A model generated the notes under the pieces. The model was given only the letters and a program-made list of their open reading frames with translations. It did no database searches and had not been told where the DNA came from. From contig JAJNNQ010000003.1 of NCBI GenBank assembly GCA_027886175.1, positions 24,345,501 to 24,409,500 on the forward strand: DNA of 64,000 nucleotides, written 5' to 3'. The translations under genes were made by a program, and so were the position numbers. Source of the DNA: Phylloscopus collybita (Eukaryota; Chordata; Aves; Passeriformes; Phylloscopidae). Below are positions 47,701 through 59,700 of the stretch, one piece after another; within the stretch, counting starts at the first letter, position 1, and every line of letters starts with the position of its first letter.

Positions 47701-50700
47701 CTCGTTGTTTCTCTTGGCCAGAGCTCAGCTTCTCACTGTTCCACCCAGCCAGCCCATGGACTGCTCCATACAGGGCAGAAGAGAGTGAGGGCTTGGGGCT
47801 ACCAGAACCCCTTCCAGCCCTGGTCCTGCCCCATCCCTTTGGGGGACTTGCAGCATAGCAAGCAAGAGTCCTTCAAACATCTCAGAGTGCTCATGAATTA
47901 GTTTGCTGAAGTTAGCTTCCAGGGTTTTTTTCATCAATGCTGTATCCACATGGGAATCCCAGCCCCAGCTCGGAGGGGCTGAGCTTCCCTCCCAGGATAT
48001 GGATCCAACAGCACAAGCAGGGGAGCACTGCAGCTGTGCTGCCTCCTCCTCTCTTGGCACTGGGGACAGGAGCTCCTGGGGCTGGAGCTGTGGGGACACA
48101 CACCCTCCCTCCCTGGCAGCTCCTTCCAGATGAACTCCCTCAGTGGGAGTGAAGCAGCTTCTCCAGCCTGACCTCCACCTGCACAGAGACATCTTCACCT
48201 CCCAGTGCCTCTGCTTTCACCCCTCAGCCTTCAAAGGAACCTGAAACACCGAGTTACCCCCTGTCCAACAGCCAGTAGGTGCCAGCTAAGACCTGCAGGG
48301 AGTCCCTCCAGCTTCCCAGCACAGACCTGCAACAGCTGATGGATCCATGGGCAACATCCACTCACCAAGGTGGCCCGAGGACAGGAGCATGAAAAGTCCT
48401 GCAGATGGAGTGAAACATGACAAAGCTGCTTCCCCTTTAACTGATCTGGCACAGCGTGGAGGTGCTACATGACAATAATTGATTTCTCTAAGTACCATCA
48501 GCCTGGCCCAGCCTGTGGCTGGTTCTCTTTTAGGGAGGCTTTAGTGGCATCTATAGTCTTTTCTTAGCTCAGTGACCTAGAAACTGCATTAAGATGTCAA
48601 GAGAACATGCACAATGCAGTGGAGAAGCCACTTCCCAAGAATCTGAGAAAAAGATCATTATTATTGAGAGATATGGCTTGGAGCCAGGGCACTCATTCAG
48701 TTGTCAGAGGTATAAATAAAAATGCAAAATAAAGCTAAGCTCAGCCTAAAAATACATTGATTGTACGTCACTGCTCAGCTAAAATCCACATACTCTATTC
48801 TGATCACAGTGACATCCACGGGTACAGCCCTTTGAAGTATAAGCCCAGTGATGAAGTGATAAGGAAAAAATGTTATCTTCTAAGATACACCCAAAAGAGG
48901 GGACCAATCTTACTGAGCAATGAATAATTTTAATTAAAGCTCCTTTACAGCTGGGGATACAGTAGTAGCACTGAGGTAATGCAAGGGGAGCAGGTGGCTG
49001 CCTCATAAGAAGCCCTGTTCCCCCACAGGCACTGCCATTTCAAGGAGGCTGTCAGCAGGCCCAGCTCTGAGCTTTTCCATGGCCACTTTCCACAGCCTCC
49101 CATGCCCATGTTTTGTTGGTGGAGCCACCCTACCAGATGTGCATTGCTGGAGGCAAAGACCCCTGCAGGCTCTCCTGCCTCCTGCCCTGGGGCTGGGGCT
49201 GGTCACAGCTCCTGGAGCTGGGATTTGCTGTGGGACTCCCTGGCAGGGTGTTTGCCCAGCAACCAGCACAGAACGGGCACGTGTGGAGATAATTTGACAG
49301 AAAATTGAGAACGCATCATTCTCTATTCAGAGTGGGATTGGTTTCCTTAATTTTTCCTCCTCCTGAGCAACGTTTAAATCAATTACAGTGAAATTAATGA
49401 CCTTCATAAGCCATTTGCTGAGAGGATGGGCTGGGGGATTAGGCACCATTGGTGGGTTCCTTGCCACCCCCCAGCCAATTTAGAAAACATTCGGTGTGAA
49501 AGGCTTCTAATAAGGAAAAAAACAACTCCTGCCATGTACTTTATTAACATGCTTTCCAAGCACAGAATCACAGAAACACAGGAGGATATCTCGAGGATAA
49601 CAAGAAGTTACCAACTCTCTCCCTTTGCACTTCAGGAGAGCGAAGTTACCCTTCCCAGGACCTAAACATAACTTCAGAACAATTATAAACTTTCTGAAGC
49701 ACAAACATAGGGAGGACAAACTGCTTGTAGACAGAGGAAGCACTCAGCTCAAATGCATGAGACTCCTGCACAGGCACCTGAGGGTCCAGAGACACCTGAG
49801 GGCTGCCAGCTCTGCGGATGGCCAGGGTTCAGAGCCTGTAGCACACACAGCAGAACTCTGGCCAAAATGGGCTAGAACAGAGGAAAAAACCACCTCATCC
49901 TTCCTCTGTACCTGTGAAGAACAAACCAAACTTGTAATTTGCATGTTCAGCCCAAGTTACCCATCTTTGCACACCTAGAGATGCTCAGAGGTACAAGAGC
50001 ATGTCTTCTAGAACCATGGAACACTTCTCCCTCAGCCCCACCATGGTCTGTTCTGAAGCTTCTACCCAGGTTACATGCTGATCTCCCAAACAGCACCCAC
50101 TGATCTGCAGGGCTCTTCTCACAGAGTAGGATCTGGTACAAAGGAGGGGTGCAATTCCTCCTGACCCTGGACCCTGCTGAACCTGCAACAGTGAGAGGGT
50201 TTTTACTCTTCTGAACTGGGACCTCATTTGACAGGTCTCACAGAAGAACAGAGAGGGGCAAAGAGGAGAGGCATTTTCTGTCATTACCCTAATGCTTAAG
50301 TGCTTCAAAAATATTCAAAGCCTCCAAAAATATCCTGAGCTCTATCGGGGCATGAAAGGACGGTGGAGGTGATGGCCTGACTCACACACAGCTAAAAGCT
50401 TCTATACCTTCCTCACTCCAAAAAACATGTCTTTATACAAGTCAATTGTTTCCTGAAAAGATGTCTGGAAGCACCAAAGTGTGGGATGCAGAGGGGAAGG
50501 CCTCAGGGAACTGCAGCTGAAGAGGCATTAGTGCTGGGAGCAGCCTTGTCACATCTGGAGTTACAGGGTCAAGCAATGATCCTTCCTTCCCATCCCAGCT
50601 GCCTGAGACTCGGAGAAAAGTGGAGCTTTAGGAAGCCACAGGTATCTGGACCATCTTCCCACCAGTGGCAGCACCAAGCTCCTGGCAGAGCAGCACAGGG

Positions 50701-53700
50701 TGTTTGGGCTGTGCCACTGCTCTCCAGATGCCTCCCAGGCATGGGACTGACCCCATGGCCAGTGGCAGGGCTCCTCTGTGCCCAGCAGGAGATGGACAGC
50801 TCCTCTGGCACCCAGAGCCTGCAGCCAAGCTGCAGATGCTGCTTTTGATGTGCTGGCTTCAAACCATGAAAAGAAAGTAAAAGGAAAAAAAAATAATCTG
50901 ACCCCAAATTCTTTCTCCTTTTGAAGCCTGGCTTAAAAGCAAATGAGAACCTGCAGCCTAGTTGCAATGTGACTGGACTCCTCGACCTTCAGGGGCCTTT
51001 AAGTACATCTGAAAGGCATTTAACACCAATAAAATAAGTTGAGCTCTTGCTGGTATTTTTCCTACCCCCCTTCTCCCCCTGCACACTCCCCCCAGGCTGC
51101 TGTGAGCCATCTGTGCCTTGCTTCCCAGGGGAAGCAGGGTTAGGTAGAGTGGAGAGATTTGGGGATGGAGAGAGAGGCCAGCCTGACTGAAACCTCCAGG
51201 CTGCTGGAAGCGCTGTCACACCCCCACCACCGTGAGCGTCAGAGGGACAAGGGCAGGTCAGCTGAAGGAGGGACGAGGCTGGTCCTTAACACTGCTGGTG
51301 GAAGTGATGTTCTGTGGGCTTTGTTCCCCCAAAAACTTGCTCAAGGCAGTGTGAGGGTGGCTGCAGGGAGCTCTCTGTGCTGTGGTGTTGGTGGTTCCCA
51401 CACTGACCACGTCCCTGCCCTGTGGCTGCTCTGCCATTCCCTTCCTGGCTCTCATCTCCGAGGAGCAGTGCAGACCCAAGGTGGGCACTGGGACCCCTGG
51501 GTTTGGTCTGATGTGGGGTTGGATGGAGTGAAACAAAATACCTCCAGATGTGCCAGGCATCTGCCAAAATGTGCCTGCACTGACTCTCAGGTCTATTTTC
51601 CCAGGTAGGCGGCCTTGCTATCTGAATGGCCATTCCAGCCTCCAGAAACCCAGTGACACCAGGCAGCTTAGGTTTCCAAACCAAGGGATGCTCTGGAGCC
51701 AGCAGACAGCAGGCAGGTCTCAGGGGCAGCTGGGCAGCTGGAGAAGCACCCACAGCTGGAGACCTCCCCAGGGCTGGGGCTGAACCATCCCTGGCACCCT
51801 CTCTCACCTTCTCATGGGAATTTTCATGGCAGGTGAGGGAAGTTCTGCCAGCTGTGTAAAACCCTTTCTGGGGCAGTGTCTAAGAGCAAGCAGGTCAGCT
51901 CTTCAAGCCACAGATCAGGCTGTGTGTGCTGGGACATGCAGGTGGGTATTCAGAGCCACTCCAATTACCCCAAATCCCTCAGCTGGAATTGTACAGTTGG
52001 GATAAAGTTGTCAGTGTGAAGAACAGCAGCTATAAAATCAGGTCAAGCAGAGGAGCTGACCCTGCTGGGCCAGCAGCAAGGAGTGCCCCTGAGCTTCCCG
52101 TGGGATGCCCAACAGCCCGGGAATGGACTCAGCCTTGCTCTCTTTTAGAACAAAGCAGCACTCAGAGGAGAGGTTTGTGTTTCACAGGGAGCTGGCCAGC
52201 TCTGTGAACAGAGCTATCTGCAATGTGGCCATTTCATGCTGGGCAACATTTCACTTTTACAGTCTCCCCCTGGAGGGACCCTCAAACATCATGATCAAAC
52301 CCCAGAAGAGCTGTGATGTACTTTGCAGCTGCACGTGTAACTGGGAATCTGCTCCATTCACTGGGCAGTCAGTGCCCAGTTTCTCTGCTGACAGGAGTGG
52401 GAGCTGCAGGTGTGCCCAGCCCTTGGCTGGTCAGGGGAGCTGCTGGGAGGAGCACACCCTGCTCCCTCCAGCACATGGTCAGCAGCTGCCTTGTGCATGT
52501 TTATGCCAGCCCTGATGTAATTAGCACCTTGACGTGTGTTAAATGAACCAAGCTTTCCAATTTTTCAGAGTGAAACTCTAAAAGAAACAGCTGCAGGGCT
52601 GACAGAAATATGATTCTTTCAAAGCCTAATGAATTGTATAATCACTTCAGTCATTATTTTGCATCTTCCTTCCACAAATGCACAGCCACGAGTCCTCGGA
52701 GCGCGGGGAGGTTTAAGCCTTGCCAAGCCCATCATTCAAGATCCATCAAGTCCCCAAACCTGTCAGGGCTGAGAGGTGAGCAGGGCACAGGCACAGGGTG
52801 CTGGGGGTGGCTGTGCTGGGGTCTGGTGGCACAGGGAGGACACAGAAAACCTCAGAGCCCCTCCTGCTGTCACCTTCCTGTGTTCAGCACCGCGTCGTGG
52901 GAGGGACGTGGAGGACGGAGGCTGATGCCAAATCCGTGCCCTTCATGCTCCAGCACACCAGAGCTGCTGTTGGGCCTGAGGCCAGACAGGCTGCCTGTGT
53001 CCAGCCCTGCCAGCCCAGCAGCCAAATGGCCATTCTGCAGACTCAGGGAAAAAAAAAAAAAAGAAAAAAAAAAAAAAGAAGGCTGGGGTAATCAAGGCAA
53101 ACTGGGGCAGCAAAACAGGGAGAAGCATTGTTCCCATCTCCCTCCAGGCAGTGGTGAGGGCCCTTGGAGAGGGCAGTGACAATGGCTCCAGAGGCAGCAC
53201 TCACAGCTAATTGGGTGGATCCATGTCTTCAGATTCCTGTCTAGTACCTAACTGCCTTCAGATATTCAAATGAGAGAGATTCATGTAGACAGACTGCTGT
53301 CATGTCCTCTCCCTCCAGAGGAAAATACTGCAAGCCAACACCTGCCTTTTCCACACACTCCCTGCTCTGTTCATTTAACACAGGTATTTCCAGCTGGTAC
53401 AATTTTCAATCCTTTGAAAACTAAATTCAATTGACTTTCAACCACCAGGTAAATATGGGAGACATATATCTACTTTCCTGCATTATTTCTATTCTATTCA
53501 GAACACCTATGGGTTTTTATCCCTGAAGGGTTGTGATTGAAACATAATAAGGGATAGAAATACTGGAAAGTAATATGGGAAATACATAAGGATGTGTTCA
53601 AGACTGCCTGCTTCTCATCCAGCTTGATTTGAATCTATCCAAACAAATTCCAATGTTATTACAAAATTGCCTCCCCAGCTTTATGCAGCAGTGCTGGAAG

Positions 53701-56700
53701 GGAGCAGTGGTGTGTGTGGGGCTGCAGGAGCTGCTGTACCAAGGTGTTTAAGGCAAGAAGGCAGCTGATGGCAGGGCGATGATCCAGGGAGCACAGCCAG
53801 CTCAGGGAAAGGGATATTAACCTCCTGGGTTTGCAGGGGGAATTGGGCTGACTGAGATTTCAGCCACGCAGTCTCACATACAAACTGCCAGGGACAGCTG
53901 GGCAAGAAAAGATGAGACACTTCAGCAGAGGTGACACTTCACCTGGGGAGGAAGGGCAGGTCCCAGCACCTTTCAAGATCATGGGCAGATCTGGGCAGCC
54001 GAGCCAGAGGCTACAAGGGCAAGAGGCAGCCAGCACAGGAGCTGCTGCAGGAGCAATCCCTGAAGGTCAAGAGCTGGTTTCAGCCTGGAATCTCAGAGGC
54101 TGTTCACAGGAAGGGGTATCTGAAGCACTGCAGGGCTCCACCCTGGGCCTTCAGGTCCTCCTTGCCCTCCTTGATCACAGCCAGTCCTGCAAGGATCCCT
54201 GGGGCATTCTGCAGCCTGTGAGTTGCTGCTGAGCCTGCAGCACCACAATCCCCCAGCACAGGCACTGACCAGCTCATTTTTGGAAAGCCTCATCAGTGGT
54301 TTGCAATGACAGAAAGGAAAAGCAAGAAAAAGCTCAGCCTGCTGCAGCAGCTGCTGTTGGTACCTGGCTGTGGTGAGCTGCACCCCTGCACCCTCCCACT
54401 CCACCTTTGAGACCTGCTGCTTCCTGCTGCCACGTGGAAACTCTCCAGGACACAAACCCACACATCTCTGCCATGCAAAACCTGCTCAGCTCCAAAGCCA
54501 GAGCTGGAATAACAGGTGACAAGGAAATAAATGTGGGAAGATGAGGGTACTGCCACTCACCACTGCTGTGGAACAACACTTTTGTAACATCTATTTACAA
54601 ACACTAACACTGTCTTCTCAGGATCAAGAGGCCAGTTTAGAAAAATGCTTATTACTTTTACAGAAGTGAAATCCTTTAAATGAAATAACATGTTATTTAT
54701 GGCTGTGTGTACTTGCTGCTGATGCTCTCAACAAAGATCAGCCACTGAAAGGATGGAGATGTCCCACCAAGCACAAGGGACCAGAGTTCACTGCTCTTGA
54801 GATGCTTTAGCACAATGGTTTCATAAGTGTGAGAAGAAGATTTTTATCTTCATTTAATTCAGTAGGATCAATTTTATGCCTACTTCACCAGAAAAGCAAC
54901 TGGAAGCTGAAAGACAGAAGTCAAATATGTCCTTTCAAGCTGTGGAAAAAAGTGGGTATAAAAATGGCTGCAATCTTAAAGGACATGAGGACCATACTGT
55001 CTTTGTTATGTTATTGACTTGTGGGGAATGTAAAGCATGTTTAGATAAACATTATTTTCCATATGTCTTCAGCTCATTCACTTAACCATTAAAAACATTT
55101 CTAAAAAATTTATTTTTAGGACTTTTTAATTGGAATTCGGTTCCCAGACTGACCCACCATGTGTTTAAAAATTACTCATATGGTAAATAGGAAAGCTGCC
55201 ATGTACCTTATAGTAACAGAAGAGTTTTAAAAAATAAGGCTGAAATATATTGTGAAACACAGTATTGGCTAAATAAAAATGTACTGATAGCTGACTTCAA
55301 CTTTCATTGGTAAAATGAAATACAGGATTTAGTGAGAAAGCTTATAAAGAAAATCATTACATTTTGTTTCAAACTCAAATGAGAATCAGCCTTAAGAACA
55401 TCTACTGAGAGAAGGAAATGCAAACAACTATTAAAATCGATTATTTGAGTAAGTGTTTCTTGCTTACGTAGCTGGTGTTGCTTCACATCAATCTCTACTA
55501 CCTTGGGAAAACTTAAAATTTAGAAACAAGAACCAGTAAAGACCCGGCAAAGGAAAGATTGTCATAATAACTCATTTTCTGACTGATGAACAACATTCAT
55601 TTCAAATGACTGCCTCTCGCTGCCTTTGGAAATGGAACATTACATCTGTGCTCTCTGTGCTCTGCCTGACAGCCACAGGCTGCCAGGGCTGCAAGGGGAG
55701 CTGCAGGACTCTGGCCACTCCTTGGCATGCACTGGGCAGCTCTCCTGGAGGCAGGAATCCAGCAGGGAGCTGTGCAGCCCTGTGCCCTGCCTGGTGTCCT
55801 GCTGCAGCTCTGGCCCTGTCCCCATGGCACTCTGTGACCCAAAGGGCCTGAGCAGTGTGAGCAGCACGTGACAAACCAGCCAGGGTCACAGCCACTGCTG
55901 TTTACCACACTGCATCTCCCTCAGGGCTTTCTGCTTGTGTTTGGAAAGGGTTATCTCAGCCCTTGCCATTTCTTCTGTCTCAGCTTTGCCCCTCCCCAGT
56001 CCTGCAGAATCCCAGTTCACTTCCACCACATCTTTCCCAGGAGTGCACACAGCAACTGCTCACAGCAGTGGGGGAAGATCTCTGGGCAGCAGTGAGATCT
56101 CTGGTCACAGTGAGCATCTCTGGGCAGCAGTGAGATCTCTGGTCACAGTGTGCATCTCTGGGCAGCAGTGAGATCTCTGGTCACAGTGAACATCTCTCTG
56201 GGCAGCAGTGAGATCTCTGGTCACAGTGAGCATCTCTCTGGGCAGCAGTGAGGGAGGATCTCTGGTCACAGATCTCAGGGCAGCAGTGAGATCTCTGGTC
56301 ACAGTGAGCATTTCTCTGGGCAGCAGTGAGATCTCTGGTCACAGTGAGCATTTCTCTGGGCAGCAGTGAGATCTCTGGTCACAGTGAGCATCTCTCTGGG
56401 CAGCAATGAGATCTCTGGTCACAGTGTGCATCTCTGGGCAGCAGTGAGATCTCTGGTCACAGTGAGCATTTCTCAGGGCAGCAGTGAGATCTCTGGTCAC
56501 AGTGAGCATTTCTCTGGGCAGCAGTGAGATCTCTGGTCACAGTGAGCATCTCTCTGGGCAGCAATGAGATCTCTGGTCACAGTGTGCATCTCTGGGCAGC
56601 AGTGAGATCTCTGGTCACAGTGAGCATCTCTGGGCAGCAGTGAGATCTCTGGTCACAGTGAGCATCTCTGGGCAGCAGTGAGGGAGGATCTCTGGGCAGC

Positions 56701-59700
56701 AGCTGGCAGGCAATGACTCCACCAGCATTAATGCATGTTATGTCTCCTGTTCACATGACGCTGAGAGTTGGAGCAAATTCTGGTTTTGGGCAGCTGCCAA
56801 CCTCACAACCAACGAACAGGATCCTAACCAGAACTGGGGTATTTGTTCTCTCTCAGGCAGCATGAGGTGACATCCCTGGGGAGAGCTCCTTCTTCAAGTG
56901 CCCTGCACTAGAGATTCTGTGGCTGCTGCCATTTTGGTAGCTGCTACTTCATGCAGGCCATGAAAAACACACTTGGCATTGTGCAACTTAGACGAAAACC
57001 TGCAATCCGTGCTGAAAGCACAGCTACAGAAACACAGAACCTGCACATGAACATAGAGATGCTGCACATGAACAAAGTGGCCCATGTTAACCCCTCACTC
57101 TGTGTCAGGGCAGGGTGCCAGCCTGCACATCCACCCTCACCTGCCAGAGCCACACCAGCCCCACCCCGGGTCCCAGCCCAGGTGGCAGCGCTGCCACTGC
57201 TCTCTGTGTCAGGCCAGGTCGGTGGCAGCAACCACCAGTCAGGAGTTTGAGGACTTGTGTCAGAGCCTGCAGTCTCTCAGGGTGACTTTGCCTTCAAAGC
57301 TTGGATGGCAGTTAAGATGAAAAATGGTTCTGCCATTTTCTCCCCGTCTGCCCTCAAACTATTTATGCCCAGCAGGGCGCAGAGGGGCTGCTCCCACACG
57401 TGGCTCCTGTTCCTGTCCCTGCCAAGGGCTGCCTCCAGCTGTGGCTTCCTGAGAAGGGGGAAGCTGAAGGCTGGGGGAGAAACACCCTTTGGGCACAGCG
57501 AAGGGGCAGCAGGGATTAAAGAAATCTCATGAAATCCACTCCTGTAGCTCACTCAGGGAGGCTCTCCCCCACTTAAAGACAGCCAGGAACTCTGGCAAAC
57601 AGCATCAGCCCTTCTCTGGAATGCCCAGTAATGCTGCCTCTGCACAAGGACCTGAAACAGCAACAGGATACAGGGCACACAGTGAACCGGAAGTGTCTGA
57701 GAAGCTGAAACCAGAAAGGTTTAGTAGAAATCTATAGTTTTACTGGAAAAACTAGCTAGCCAATTTATTTCTAAGTGTTCATTTCAGCAGGCTTTCTCAG
57801 TCTTCCTGACCAAAACACTTGCCAGTGCTCCATATGAAATTTCAACTCAAAAAGACAATTTTAAAGACTGCTGCTACCAGCTGACAGGAAAGTTGAATTC
57901 CAGTTTCTGACCTTCCTCTAATGTCCTAAGTATAGAGCAGCATGAAAAATGACTAGAACCAAGGCACCAGTTGTGGGTTTAGTCAAGCACTTCACATCCA
58001 TTTGACACAAGTGTAAACCCACAACTAAAAAGTCGGTAAAGAAGACAGGGAAAACGAGCCAGTTTTGGTCTTCACAACAAAATCAGCGCTCAAGGAGGCT
58101 GTGCTGAGGTTTTCTGTCTCAGTTCATGCAACAGCAATGCACTGGGTTAACTGCAATGCCAGGGGAGGGCTCCTGTGAGAGAGGAATGGCTGTGACCCTC
58201 CTAGAAAACCCCTCATCCTGAAGGAATGGACTGGGACAAGTTGAGGGAAAAGGAGGATCTGGGACTTGTCATATTCCCCACATCCTTTCTGATAAGTGAT
58301 GCCCAAGAGAAGGAAAATTCAGAAAGGGGGGGACGAGAATCAAAATCCAGTGGGTCAGAAGCCTACTGGAGGCTTCATGAAGGCGGGAGAAAAATCTGCT
58401 GCACGTTGGTATCTCAGGTCCTTCCCTTTGGCTGGTACCATGCCTGCAGTTGCCCTGCCAGCCTGTTTTACCCACCAATCTCAGCTACAGGCAGGATCAT
58501 GCCCATCGAGCTGGAAATCTCTGCCATTCAGAGGATTTATGGAAAGTATTTTTCTTTTGTCCCCCTGAAATTACATCATTCTCCTCTTTTATCTGTTTAA
58601 AGTGTCAGAAGAGTCTGATGTTAATGAGATGTACAAAGGCTTTTGGGTAGTTGAACAGTTTTATAGTCCCACATTGATAAATGAAAGCATTTGTCACTGT
58701 TACCACGTTAATGTTTCTTCCTGAGATCAAAGTCTGGATTTGCTGCATTAAGTGGAACTGTCCTCTGCTCCGCATATCAGCACACGTTACCTTCCAAGGA
58801 AATGAATTGTGGTTCTGGATTTTTACATTCACTGTTTAATCACACCCAGATTCTCACACCTGCTGATTCCCATCTCCACATGAGGTATCCAAGCCATTTT
58901 TTTATTATGGATTTTCTCCTTGCTACCTGTGTGAAAAGCCTGACTGTCTTGTTTCAGGACAATCACTTTCTTCTGGCTCTGAAAGGCTGCTCCTGCAGTA
59001 AAGAATACAGACAGTTTCCTTCCTTCTGGAACCCTGGATTCAGTCATGTTGATTTACATTTTTATGGCACCTTTCACCCCTGAAGATCCCAATGCACTTT
59101 GCAAACCCCCCCTCTCCGTACACAGAAGCTGTACAAATAGACAGGCTACATAAACAGAGACAGGATGCCACTGCCAGCCTCTGAAACACATCCCTCTGCC
59201 TGTATTGCCAGCACACTCGTGGCCATCCAGCTCTGCACACCCTCAGCAGGCACGACTCCATCCAGGAGGAAAACAGGGCAGTGTGGTTTAGAGGCACATC
59301 AGGGAAGCAGGAGGAATCTGAGTGAGCAGCAGCATGGCTTTCCAGGCTGGCTGAGGGACATCTCCTGTCGCTGTTGGACACGGAGGAGGAGACCCGAGTC
59401 CATTCAGAAGGCTGCGGACTCCCAAGGAGGGAGCCAGCGGTGTATTGTCTAAACTTATTTTGTACTTTTTCGCAAAGCACTTACTTTAGAGGTGGGGACC
59501 CCTGGAACTATTGGTCACTTGAAGAGACCATCACGCGAAGTCACTCTCATGGGAAAGCGTGGGGATGTCGCTGTGGGACACGATAATGGAGGCAGGGAGT
59601 GATTCAGAAGGCTGCGGGATCTCCTTGCAGGAAGGAGACCCCGGTTTATTTCAGATGTGCCCACCTTAGAGGTGGGACCTTTGGGAACCATTGGTCAGTT

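Noticed and set aside
49562..49600. Possible CR1 tail (cacagaatcacagaaacaca)
   Set aside because: Only the first 15 or so bases resemble a CR1 terminus; the following sequence does not, so the match may be chance.
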